Assembly: GCA_038527215.1 (NCBI GenBank)
Contig: JBCBGC010000076.1
Coordinates: forward strand, 1-37,919
Origin: JAWPMV01 sp038527215
Lineage (GTDB): Bacteria; Bacteroidota; Bacteroidia; J057
Reading direction: 5' to 3'
Length of the DNA: 37,919 nucleotides
The position numbers and the translations under genes are program-made. The stretch's first letter is position 1, and each line of letters opens with the position of its first letter. Under the pieces are notes generated by a model. That model saw only the letters and a list, made by a program, of their open reading frames with translations, was not told the origin of the DNA and made no database searches. This document shows positions 8,874-16,989 of this stretch, piece after piece.

Positions 8874-9836
8874 ATGTCTCGTTATCTTCTGTCCTACAGT
8901 CGTCTCCTGTTTAGACTACCCCTTCTCCTTTGTCTGTTGCTGGCTGTAGCCTGCTCCGAATCTGCTGATAAACAGGAATCTACCGAAGATGTGTTGATGG
9001 AAGACCCGGATTGGGTCGATCCCGAATCTCCCAAATCCCAGCTGGACATGCTGCGCGTTACGGTCGATAACCTCCGCCTCCGGGCCAAGCCCAATACCCA
9101 GTCCGCCGTCATGGGCGGGCTCAAAGAAGGCGCCTGGGTGGTGCCGGTAGGCACTGAAAGCGAGGCCTATGACAGCATTGAACTCAGAGGGGAATGGTAC
9201 CATGAGCCCTGGCTGGAAATTAAATATGGGGACCTGCAAGGATGGGTCTTTGGAGGTGCTTTGGCGCGTGCCGAGCGTCCTACTTCGGATTATCTCTGCA
9301 AAGGGGGCGAAAGGGTAGACCTCATCACACCTGAGATTACCGAAGCGGATTTGAGAACGCTCTATGGGGAAGCCTCGGTCACCACCAAACAAATTCACTG
9401 GGCAGAAGGAACCTTTGAGCGAGGGTCCATCTTGTATGAAGGAAGTTCACAAGAGGTAGCGATATTCTGGGAGGATACCCTGAAACTGGCCCGACCGGCC
9501 ATGGTACGGATCACCCGCAATGATGGGCCTTTTATAACCCCGGATAAAATCAAGATTGGCACCAGTCTTCAAGAGCTTCAGGCCCTCAATGGTAAAGCCT
9601 TTAAGCTATGGGGGTTGGCTTGGGACTTTGGCGGTTATGTGATCAGTTGGGAAGGGGGAGAACTGGACAAGGTGAAAGACCGGAATTTTCAACTGGCCGA
9701 GCCCGAGCACGTGACAGATCATCAAAAATACACTTCTTTGATGGGAGAGGTGGAACTCATGTCCGATCAGGAACTGGTTCAACAATTGAATCCGGTGATC
9801 TGGAAAATGGAATTCCATTTTGCCGCCAAGCCCTAA
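8874..9836 (+). CDS. Lipoprotein with bacterial SH3 domain
   Basis: 320 residues. The signal peptide has a lipobox LAVAC, placing the lipidated Cys at about residue 27, so it is anchored to a membrane facing the periplasm or surface. An SH3b-like domain spans roughly 57-130: RVTVDNLRLRAKPN, then GGLKEGAWVVPVG, then WLEIKYGDLQGWVFGGAL. This is the classic pattern of SH3b domains that bind peptidoglycan or other ligands. The C-terminal half (about 150-315) begins TPEITEADLRTLYGEASV and has features of small beta-sandwich domains seen in Bacteroidota lipoproteins, but I do not recognise it. It ends four bases before the convergent exonuclease gene. Confidence 0.85.
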   Translation: MSRYLLSYSRLLFRLPLLLCLLLAVACSESADKQESTEDVLMEDPDWVDPESPKSQLDMLRVTVDNLRLRAKPNTQSAVMGGLKEGAWVVPVGTESEAYDSIELRGEWYHEPWLEIKYGDLQGWVFGGALARAERPTSDYLCKGGERVDLITPEITEADLRTLYGEASVTTKQIHWAEGTFERGSILYEGSSQEVAIFWEDTLKLARPAMVRITRNDGPFITPDKIKIGTSLQELQALNGKAFKLWGLAWDFGGYVISWEGGELDKVKDRNFQLAEPEHVTDHQKYTSLMGEVELMSDQELVQQLNPVIWKMEFHFAAKP

Positions 9837-9839
9837 TGC

Positions 9840-10391
9840 TTACTTCGGCGGCTTCCATCCATCAAGATATCTGGCAAAAATCCTGGCGATGTTGCGGGCA
9901 TCATCTATGCCCCGATGCGGGGTGCCCTCAAAGCTGAGCTGTTCATTTTTTAGGGCTCCCCCGAGGCCAAAGGGACGTCTCAACTGATGCAAGTCAGCAT
10001 ATTGATGTTTGACACTGATGTGGGGTTTCAGCCAGCCAATGTCCAGCTGATGATGGGTACAATCCTGCTTCAACTGCTTACGATCATAAAATCCCCAGGA
10101 GCACAGCCAGTAAGAGGCGCCTATCCAGGCTTGAAAGCGGGCACATACCGCCGGAAATTCCTCCGCCTGATCCACTTGTGCTTGCTCGATGGTGGTAAGT
10201 TGGGTGCAGAAAGCCGATAAAGTGGGGTGGATCACTGGTTTGACAAAAGCCTGAAACTCGTCTACTTCACGCCCTGAGGCATCCAGTTTGACTGCCCCTA
10301 TCTCAATGATTTCCGAAACCATTTCCTGGGGTTTGCCCTCCCAGCAGGTGGCCTCCAGGTCAAATACGATAAAATGTTCCGGTCGGCTCAT
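9840..10391 (-). CDS. DEDDh 3'-5' exonuclease (KapD/ERI1-like)
   Basis: About 183 residues from ATG 10391. Exo I motif FDLEATCWEG supplies Asp and Glu. SWGFYDRKQL matches the Exo II region. HRGIDDARN is the Exo III DEDDh motif with catalytic His and Asp. The overall pattern (ELIG-like EIIEIGAVKLD, FVKPVIHPTLS, FCTQLTTI) matches the KapD/ERI1 group of two-metal-ion RNA/DNA exonucleases. A longer in-frame start at 10469 would add 26 residues lying inside the aminotransferase, and is rejected. The ATG overlaps the TGA of the upstream aminotransferase (ATGA), so translational coupling is likely although no functional link is obvious. The nucleic-acid substrate is unknown. Confidence 0.9.
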   Translation of the reverse strand: MSRPEHFIVFDLEATCWEGKPQEMVSEIIEIGAVKLDASGREVDEFQAFVKPVIHPTLSAFCTQLTTIEQAQVDQAEEFPAVCARFQAWIGASYWLCSWGFYDRKQLKQDCTHHQLDIGWLKPHISVKHQYADLHQLRRPFGLGGALKNEQLSFEGTPHRGIDDARNIARIFARYLDGWKPPK

Positions 10392-11650
10392 GTGGCCATA
10401 TCTTTCAAGGCCGCCACAAAGGTATCCAGCTCTTCCGTGGTGGTAAAGACATTCGGGGTAATGCGACATCCCTTGACCCCAGCATTATTGATGGCGACTG
10501 TCCAGATGCCGTAATCATGCAGCAGGCGGCGGGCCATTTCGGAGGGTTCCATGCCCTTGATCCCTACGTTGGCGATGGCACAGGAGCGTTGCGGATCTCG
10601 CGGCGTGTTCAGCCTGATGTGCGGGAGGTCCCGTACCTGATCACTCCAATACCGCTGCAGGTAGCGAAGACGGGCTTCCTTACGGGCGGGTCCCAGCCGA
10701 TAAAAGTACTCAATAGCGTTCCCGATGGCCAGGTCAGTATGGCAGGGATGGGTGCCGGTGTGGTTCAGGCGCAGGATGTCGTCCGGTTCTTTTCCCCATT
10801 CGGCAAACATGGGCCATATTTTCGGGATATGTTCTTTTTTGACATACAGTAAGCCCGCACCCACCGGAGTGCTGAGCCATTTATGCAAACTGCTCCCGTA
10901 ATAATCGCAGCCTAATTCCGGAAGGGTAAACTGCAAATGGGCGATGGCGTGAGCCCCATCTACCATGACTTCTACCCCTTTGGCATGCGCCATGTCGCAT
11001 ATTTTTCTCACAGGCAAGACGTGCCCGGTGATGTTGATCAAATGGCAGATCATGAGCAGGCGCGTATTGGGCGTAAGGGCTTTTTCATAGGCGGCAACTA
11101 CTTCCTCATCCGTCTTGGGGTCCATGGGCACATCAATGCGGTTGATTTTTACGCCATGTCTTTCTCCCACCTGCCGGAACATATTCAGCATCGCTCCATA
11201 ATCCTGATTGGCCATCAGTGCTTCATCTCCTTCTTTCCAGGGATAGCCAGCTATGACGGTGTCCAGGGATTCGGTGGTATTGCGGGTTACCACGATCTCT
11301 TCCGCCGAAGCACCGACCATTTTGGCCAGTTTTTCGTGGATACGTTTTTTGTTAGACCACTGCACCGTCCGCATATAATAAGAGGCCTGGTAGTTCATTT
11401 CCCGGACATGGTGGATAAAATGTTCCAGCGTCTCCTGCGGGGCCATACAGTAATACCCATTCTCGAGATTGATGTAATCAGGCTTTAGGCGGTAGCCGGC
11501 ACGGACTTCCGCCCAAAAGGCTTCATCCGTGGCTACTTCGTCTGGCGTTCGGTGCGCCACGGCAGAGACGATTTGATCTAACTGCTTGAAGAGGGGTGTG
11601 CTACCGACCCCTATCAAAGCCATTTGTTTGAGAAAGGTTCTTTTGTCCAT
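10388..11650 (-). CDS. Class V PLP-dependent aminotransferase family protein (isopenicillin-N-epimerase/cysteine-desulfurase-like)
   Basis: 420 residues. The N-terminus DKRTFLKQMALIGVGSTPLF resembles a Tat/Sec-type leader, so export is possible. Fold type I core features: ENGYYCMAPQ near the start, VTRNTTESLDTVI (PLP phosphate region), MVDGAHAIAHL (PLP ring Asp and following His), and SSLHKWLSTPVGAGLLYV, carrying the Schiff-base Lys. These match class V enzymes annotated as isopenicillin N epimerase-like or aminotransferase/desulfurase. Reaction and substrate are undetermined. It is followed by the exonuclease with an ATGA overlap. It lies 95 nt downstream of the MMPL gene, so it may be the last part of that transcript. 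Confidence 0.88.
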   Translation of the reverse strand: MDKRTFLKQMALIGVGSTPLFKQLDQIVSAVAHRTPDEVATDEAFWAEVRAGYRLKPDYINLENGYYCMAPQETLEHFIHHVREMNYQASYYMRTVQWSNKKRIHEKLAKMVGASAEEIVVTRNTTESLDTVIAGYPWKEGDEALMANQDYGAMLNMFRQVGERHGVKINRIDVPMDPKTDEEVVAAYEKALTPNTRLLMICHLINITGHVLPVRKICDMAHAKGVEVMVDGAHAIAHLQFTLPELGCDYYGSSLHKWLSTPVGAGLLYVKKEHIPKIWPMFAEWGKEPDDILRLNHTGTHPCHTDLAIGNAIEYFYRLGPARKEARLRYLQRYWSDQVRDLPHIRLNTPRDPQRSCAIANVGIKGMEPSEMARRLLHDYGIWTVAINNAGVKGCRITPNVFTTTEELDTFVAALKDMAT

Positions 11651-11745
11651 AGTAGGGTAGTTGTGTCTTTACAAAGTAGCGGAAAAGTCGCCAAGCTGCA
11701 AGCGAGGGCAGTTTGCGAGCAGGGACCGGCGCTTTGAGGGATGAA

Positions 11746-14022
11746 TTATTGCTCCCTTTTTTTCAGCCATCTCAACAAAATCGGCAGCAGCAGCAAATCC
11801 ACTACCACGGCCAGCAAGAGGCTCAGGGAGATCAGCATGCCGAGATAATGCGTACTGGTGAAGGTAGAAAAGGAAAGGGAAATAAAGCCTGCACACAAAA
11901 TGAGGGAAGTCAGGATAATGGCTTTCCCGGTACTGATAAAGGCATGTTGAATAGCCGCTTCCAGACTTTTTCCCTGTTGGAGATCGAGTTTTACTTTGGA
12001 CAAAAAATGAATGGTGTCATCTACGGCAATGCCGAAAGCCAGGGTAAAGATCAGACAGGTAGAAACCTTTAAATCAATGCCGGTGATATACATAAATCCT
12101 GCCACCAGAACCAGCGGTAACACATTGGGAATAGCGGCGATCACGATCATTTTGGGGGATCGAAAAAGATAAGCCATGATGAGGGAGATGAGGACAAAAG
12201 CCAGGCCCAGGCCTCTGAGCATATCCCGTACGATATACCGATTGTTCAAGTCAATCAGGTGAGCCATGCCGGTCAGCTCAATGGAAAGATCCGGGCAATT
12301 TTCCTCCGCAAATGCATAAAAAGCCGGATGCTTCAGGCGCATGGCCCGTCCGCCTTCGTCCAGCAGATTGGCAGCCATGCGGGTCCGCAAGCCGGAAGCG
12401 CCAATCAAAGCCTGGGTGCTATCCTGTTGGATGTAGGATTGTAGCACTGGCAGGAGTTTCTGGTAGGTCGCTTGCTCCGGGAACAGATATTGGGCGGAGG
12501 TGCCCCCATTGAGATACTGATGGGCCAGGCGTACCACATTGGGTAGGCAAAAGAGTTGGCGGATCTCATAGTGTTGGGTGGCAAAGTCCTGCAGGCTTTC
12601 CAATTGCTGCATGACTTCCCAGTCCCAAAATGTCCGGCTGCTATCTCTTAATTGAATGGCCAGATCAAAGGTTCTCACCCCGCCGTAATTTTCTTCAAAA
12701 TAGATAAAGCCTTCCTGCACCGGATCATTTTCCGGAAGTTCCTCCGTCAGGTAGTTGTTCACCTCCAACTGACTAAGCCCCACAATACTGAGGCCCGTAA
12801 TCAGGATGGCAAGCATGCCAATCGGTCTTCTTTTTCTGAGCACCCATGAGAGGGCCCCTAGCATGACGGGATCCCAGCGACCGGTCAGGCGTTGCTGGTG
12901 GGTAGAGGAGGGCTCCGGCAACATGATCAGCAGGGCAGGGAAGAGGGTAAAAGAAAGCACAAAGGCAATCATCACCCCCAGCGCGGTAAAGATGCCAAAC
13001 TCCCGGATCGGCGCTATGGAGGACATATTGAGGGAAAGAAACCCTATCGCCGTGGTCAGAGAAGTAATGAAGGTCGCTCGTCCTACTTCCTGATAAGACC
13101 GCCAGAGGGCGGCAATTTTTTCCTGGCCTGCATTCAACTCTTCCAGATAGCGCGCGAAAATGTGCACCGTATCCGACACCCCGATAATGAACAAAATAGC
13201 CGGGATCAGGCTACTTAAAACGTCTAGCTCTTGTCCGGAGGCTCCCATTAATCCCAGCACCCAAAGCGCCGTCAGGAGCACCACGATCAAGGGGGCCATC
13301 ATGCCCCAGAAAAAACGGAAGATCCACCAGAGCGCTACCAGGATCATTAGGGCCGCCAGAAGGATAAAAACGGCCATTTCCACCTGCATGCGGTGGAGGA
13401 TATGGGCTTGTCCCAGCAGTCGCCCCGCCAGAACGCAGGTCTCTATGTTTTGCCCTGCCACCAGGCGTTCAATCGCTTCGGCCAGGCTATCGGTCGCCGC
13501 AGGTGATAAATCGAAATCGGTGAAGAGTTGGAAGGTGAGACTTTTGAAATCCTCCGATACGAACACCCCCATCAAATGGGTGGCTTGCGCCAGCCGTAGC
13601 GAATCATCCCCCCATAATTCTGGCCGATCCGGATGAACAAAAGGAAATCGTTGCGGACCAAAAGGGGTGGGAATCTCATAGTATAGATCAGTGAGCCCGG
13701 TGGCTTTTTCCACCCAGGGCAAAGCCCGGAACTGTTCCGAAAGGGTAGAAATCTTGGGGAGGAAGCCCGGCTCAAAGATGTGATTTTCGGCCTCTATGGC
13801 TACCATGGTCCGGTGATCGCCGGTAATGAATCGTTCGCGAAAGGACTCGTAAAAGCTGATTTCCTGCTGATTTTCCGGAAAAAACCGCAATAGATTGCTG
13901 TTGAATTGGAGATAGGTGCACCCCCAAAAGGCGAGCAAGCTCAGTAAGCCCACCATCAGCAGGACACGCTTAGCCGTTTTTTTCTCAAGCCAGGGGGGAG
14001 GCGGTTGCTCCATCCACGTCAT
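11746..14022 (-). CDS. MMPL/RND family transporter
   Basis: 758 residues. One N-terminal membrane helix at about 19-38 is followed by a large periplasmic loop (to about 210), then a cluster of about five helices (about 215-370). A second periplasmic loop and second helix cluster follow (about 610-750). This is the duplicated 12-TM RND layout of hydrophobic-molecule exporters. Motif positions GVSDTVHIFARY in the first half and AFGIAVDDTIHFLSK in the second correspond to the conserved transmembrane Asp region that carries proton coupling in RND proteins. MMPL members export lipids, hopanoids or aryl-polyene/flexirubin pigments. It follows the 163-residue membrane protein by 11 nt and probably shares the UbiA transcript. 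The cargo is inferred only. Confidence 0.9.
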   Translation of the reverse strand: MTWMEQPPPPWLEKKTAKRVLLMVGLLSLLAFWGCTYLQFNSNLLRFFPENQQEISFYESFRERFITGDHRTMVAIEAENHIFEPGFLPKISTLSEQFRALPWVEKATGLTDLYYEIPTPFGPQRFPFVHPDRPELWGDDSLRLAQATHLMGVFVSEDFKSLTFQLFTDFDLSPAATDSLAEAIERLVAGQNIETCVLAGRLLGQAHILHRMQVEMAVFILLAALMILVALWWIFRFFWGMMAPLIVVLLTALWVLGLMGASGQELDVLSSLIPAILFIIGVSDTVHIFARYLEELNAGQEKIAALWRSYQEVGRATFITSLTTAIGFLSLNMSSIAPIREFGIFTALGVMIAFVLSFTLFPALLIMLPEPSSTHQQRLTGRWDPVMLGALSWVLRKRRPIGMLAILITGLSIVGLSQLEVNNYLTEELPENDPVQEGFIYFEENYGGVRTFDLAIQLRDSSRTFWDWEVMQQLESLQDFATQHYEIRQLFCLPNVVRLAHQYLNGGTSAQYLFPEQATYQKLLPVLQSYIQQDSTQALIGASGLRTRMAANLLDEGGRAMRLKHPAFYAFAEENCPDLSIELTGMAHLIDLNNRYIVRDMLRGLGLAFVLISLIMAYLFRSPKMIVIAAIPNVLPLVLVAGFMYITGIDLKVSTCLIFTLAFGIAVDDTIHFLSKVKLDLQQGKSLEAAIQHAFISTGKAIILTSLILCAGFISLSFSTFTSTHYLGMLISLSLLLAVVVDLLLLPILLRWLKKREQ

Positions 14023-14033
14023 GTGCTTTTACC

Positions 14034-14525
14034 TTATCGTTTCCACTCAGCCAGGCTGGTCAGACCCATTGACCCAAAAGCCAATACAGCCCATACATAG
14101 TAAAATACAGGAAGCTCCCATATTCCTGCATAATTAGTAAAAAAGCCCCACATGAACATAAAACCGGTCTTAGAAAGTACCGTAACCCACATGACGAGGT
14201 GCAGCGTCGTCTCAAATGGCGTACACCTTCCGACATGGAAGTGGAGTTCATCGATGAATTCATGGGCGGTTCGGGTGATGAAAAAGGCCAGGAAAAGCGG
14301 GAGGATTTCCCAACTCCAAAAGTACATTAGGACCAGGCTTAGCTCCATCAGCATGGAGGTGGCCAAAATGTTGCGATGGGTTTGTAGTTCGCGGTCCGTG
14401 ATATCTACTTTCACCAGTTCCTTGTGGGTAAGGGCGTCAAGAAACCAGAAGGCAGAAAAAAGGGTAGCTGATATCAGGATTCCTGAAGCCCACACCAAAG
14501 GGGAAACGCTATACAGGGATGCCAT
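14034..14525 (-). CDS. Small polytopic membrane protein with conserved-looking His/Glu/Asp cluster
   Basis: 163 residues with about four hydrophobic segments (roughly 9-29, 54-86, 110-130, 138-156). Polar metal-ligand-type residues are concentrated between helices 2 and 3: His34, His50, then HEFIDELHFH at 88-97 (His88, Glu89, Asp92, Glu93, His95, His97), Cys101, Glu105 and His109. I do not recognise the family. The pattern recalls membrane di-iron enzymes but does not fit the fatty-acid hydroxylase three-box spacing. The start at 14525 overlaps the end of the UbiA-like gene by 17 nt, so translation is probably coupled. With MMPL downstream it looks like part of a three-gene lipid/pigment unit. 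Function unknown. Confidence 0.8.
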   Translation of the reverse strand: MASLYSVSPLVWASGILISATLFSAFWFLDALTHKELVKVDITDRELQTHRNILATSMLMELSLVLMYFWSWEILPLFLAFFITRTAHEFIDELHFHVGRCTPFETTLHLVMWVTVLSKTGFMFMWGFFTNYAGIWELPVFYYVWAVLAFGSMGLTSLAEWKR

Positions 14526-15393
14526 ACAGGTAAATGATCAGTGCCAGGGCACTGATGATGGAGCAGGTCAAGAGATTGTATTGGTGGAACCATTTAGTCT
14601 GCCAGGGCTGAAATTGGATTTTTAGCAGAATGACGATGCGCCACAGCACGATCACGGCCATGTAAATCATAAAGGTTGGATCCCAATTGGTAAAGGCTCC
14701 CAGGGCCAGGGTGCATAAGTTGAATAGATGAAGCGCGTAAATAGCCCCTTCTCTTCCCAAGACCACCCCTATAGAGTTCACTTCCTGTTCGATGTCTTTG
14801 TCAATGTCTTTCACATCCCGCACCGCGCTACCAATCAGCACTTGTAAAGCCGCCAGGCCAAATACCCCCAGCACCCATTCTGCGGTGAAATTATTCGCGC
14901 CGATCAGGACCAGGGCTCCCCAGCCCGCCCCAATGGTGATGTTTTTGATCAGGAAAAAACGCTTGAGGCGAAAAGAGTACTCCCCGAGATTGATTTTCAG
15001 CGAATAAATGATGCCCAGCAGGCCCACCATGGTAAAAAACTGGATTTGCAGCCAGGAGAGGTAGAAAAAGCTGACCGGGAGGCAGAGAAAAAGAAACTGT
15101 CCCAGGATCAGCAGGCGCCACTTATTGCCTTTGAGGCGGAGGAGGTTATCCTTTAGGCTGCGACCCTGGTCGTAGAAATAGTACTGCCGGTATACCAGGG
15201 TAACCCCGGAGAAGGTAAACCAGGTGAGCACCAGTAACTGCCCCCAGTCCTGTGCCGGGCTCACCAGGAAACCCGCCAGAATCAAAGAAAATGATTCGGA
15301 GAAAAACTGCAGCATGGCCCGGTGCTTGACCAGGTCCTGCCACACTGTCCTGGTGGGCGGTGAATGAAGTTTTTTCTCTGTAAATTGGGACAT
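14509..15393 (-). CDS. UbiA-like prenyltransferase
   Basis: 294 residues, nearly all membrane helices. The second UbiA signature is recognisable: GSAVRDVKDIDKDIEQE then SIGVVLGREGA, matching the family's RDxxDxxxD...T/S-VxxG pattern. The region GIIYSLKI...FRLKRFFLIKN resembles the YSxxLK loop. The usual first motif NDxxDxxxD is not present in standard form; the corresponding place seems to be YRQYYFYDQGRSLKDN. UbiA enzymes transfer an isoprenoid to an aromatic or lipid acceptor in the inner membrane. The acceptor here is unknown. It is the first gene of the UbiA/His-rich/MMPL run and is divergent from the flavoenzyme at 15439 (45 nt between starts). Confidence 0.8.
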   Translation of the reverse strand: MSQFTEKKLHSPPTRTVWQDLVKHRAMLQFFSESFSLILAGFLVSPAQDWGQLLVLTWFTFSGVTLVYRQYYFYDQGRSLKDNLLRLKGNKWRLLILGQFLFLCLPVSFFYLSWLQIQFFTMVGLLGIIYSLKINLGEYSFRLKRFFLIKNITIGAGWGALVLIGANNFTAEWVLGVFGLAALQVLIGSAVRDVKDIDKDIEQEVNSIGVVLGREGAIYALHLFNLCTLALGAFTNWDPTFMIYMAVIVLWRIVILLKIQFQPWQTKWFHQYNLLTCSIISALALIIYLYGIPV

Positions 15394-15438
15394 ACTGGTG
15401 CGTTTGTTTTAGTAAGCGTTACCCTTATAAATGTAGCC

Positions 15439-16989
15439 ATGACTGATCCTGAATATCCAGGAAAGCCATATCATCTTGTGATATTGGGAGGTGGTATGGC
15501 AGCCACCCTTCTGGCACTATCTCTCCTGCGCGAGCAGCCGCATCTGCGACTCTTGCTGGTAGAGAAAAGCACGAAATTCCCAGATAAAGTGGGCGAATCC
15601 ATCTCGGATGTTACCGCCCTTTTTCTTAATCGTTTCAATATTCCAGAAATCCTTGGTCAACAGACCCAAAAATCGGGTTTAAGATTTCTGTTTAATGAGC
15701 ATCAATCTGCCGATTTTGGCCAGATGGATGAGTTTTGTGGTCCTTCATTCAAAAGTCTGGCTAATGGGTACCATTTGCATCGGTCCAGTTTCGATCAAGC
15801 CTTGTTAGAAGCTGCTCAGCAAGCGGGAGCCGAAGTTTGGCGGCCAGCTGAAGTCGTGGAGATGGGGGGAGGAGACTTCAACTACCAGATAAAAATCAGG
15901 AGGGAGGATGAGGACACGCTGGTTCAGAGCCGTTGGGTCGTCGATGCCAGTGGAACCGCCCGCCTGTTGGCTGGTTGGTTAGACCTGGCTGAGCAGGACT
16001 TGCCGCTTCAGACAGGAGCTGTCTTCGCGCATTGGGATCACTTACCGCCGCCCGAAGAACGCTGGGATACCCAACCCAATCCGGTATGGGAAACCCGTGC
16101 GATAGGACCTCGCTCCCTGGCTACCTTGCACTTTCTCAGGAAAGGCTGCTGGTGGTGGCATATTCGACTTTTGGATGGTCGAACCAGTCTGGGAATCGTG
16201 TATGACAAAGAACAATGGGAATTTGCAGAGGCTTGCGGTTTTTATCAAGCATTTCTTGAGGAAGATGCACAGCTACGGCAAATAATTCGTGGTGGCATCC
16301 GTGGTCCTGTCCATCATTTCCCCCATTTACCCTATCTGGCCGAATCCTTTTCCGGACTGGGTTGGGCATTGTTGGGAGATGCAGCAGGCTTTGTCGATCC
16401 TTTATTTAGTCCGGGCCTGGAACTCACCGTGCAGCAACTTCTTTGGTTAAAAGAATTGTTACTGCGGGACCTTCAGACCCAGCACTACGACCTCAAGGCC
16501 TGGACGAAATACAATGCTACCTTCAAGCGTGCTTTTATAGACCGCATGTATATCCATCGTCAGGGATATCAACTCATGCATTCCTTTGATTTATTCACCA
16601 ACTGGACCCAGCTCGGTCTATTGGCCTACTATCTCTTTGTCGTAATTCCGGGACTATTGGTTCCTTCCCGATTGAAATTTCCTGTCCACTTCAATGCCCT
16701 CTCTCGTTGGAGCTATGGCTTGCTGATCAAAAGATATCTAACCATCGCCAATAATCGAGTCCGGGAAAACCGTCATTCGACCAGCCTGCCTAAACCCATC
16801 GCCTTCTCTTATATTAATCTCTCCAGTCGTCGGAATGTCATCTTACAAGTCCCTCGATTGGCCGGAATCTGGCTGCTCAACTACCTCCGGATCGAATGGA
16901 CGGAGTTCAAGCGGCTTTTTTCTCAAAAGACACCCGACCCCTCCAAGGTCCCTATTACATCTTTGGCCGGTCAAAAGGATCCCAGCTAA
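15439..16989 (+). CDS. Flavin-dependent halogenase-like / FAD-dependent oxidoreductase
   Basis: About 516 residues from ATG 15439; an in-frame ATG at 15364 would add 25 residues overlapping the UbiA start and is rejected. The N-terminus is HLVILGGGMAATLLALSLL, the Rossmann GGGxxAT motif of tryptophan-halogenase-like flavoproteins. It is followed by VGESISDVTALFLNRF, then WVVDASG and the second FAD motif LLGDAAGFVDPLFSPGLEL. The halogenase signature W-x-W-x-I-P is represented by CWWWHIRL: the WxW-I spacing is present but Pro is Arg. It may therefore be a halogenase or a related monooxygenase/reductase. FADH2 would come from a separate reductase. The divergent arrangement with the UbiA-MMPL run suggests a shared pathway. 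Its last 35 bases overlap the convergent gene ending at 16955. Confidence 0.85.
   Translation: MTDPEYPGKPYHLVILGGGMAATLLALSLLREQPHLRLLLVEKSTKFPDKVGESISDVTALFLNRFNIPEILGQQTQKSGLRFLFNEHQSADFGQMDEFCGPSFKSLANGYHLHRSSFDQALLEAAQQAGAEVWRPAEVVEMGGGDFNYQIKIRREDEDTLVQSRWVVDASGTARLLAGWLDLAEQDLPLQTGAVFAHWDHLPPPEERWDTQPNPVWETRAIGPRSLATLHFLRKGCWWWHIRLLDGRTSLGIVYDKEQWEFAEACGFYQAFLEEDAQLRQIIRGGIRGPVHHFPHLPYLAESFSGLGWALLGDAAGFVDPLFSPGLELTVQQLLWLKELLLRDLQTQHYDLKAWTKYNATFKRAFIDRMYIHRQGYQLMHSFDLFTNWTQLGLLAYYLFVVIPGLLVPSRLKFPVHFNALSRWSYGLLIKRYLTIANNRVRENRHSTSLPKPIAFSYINLSSRRNVILQVPRLAGIWLLNYLRIEWTEFKRLFSQKTPDPSKVPITSLAGQKDPS

Noticed and set aside
9840..10469. Exonuclease start at 10469
   Set aside because: The extra 26 residues lie inside the aminotransferase frame and do not resemble the family. 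ATG 10391 has an ATGA overlap and gives the normal N-terminus.
11669..11896. Minus-strand ORF overlapping the MMPL 3' end
   Set aside because: It overlaps the MMPL C-terminus in another frame and has no recognisable feature; treated as a shadow.
11746..16989. Flexirubin or aryl-polyene biosynthesis cluster
   Set aside because: No ketosynthase, ammonia-lyase, acyl carrier protein or dialkylresorcinol enzyme is present, so a full classic cluster is not supported.
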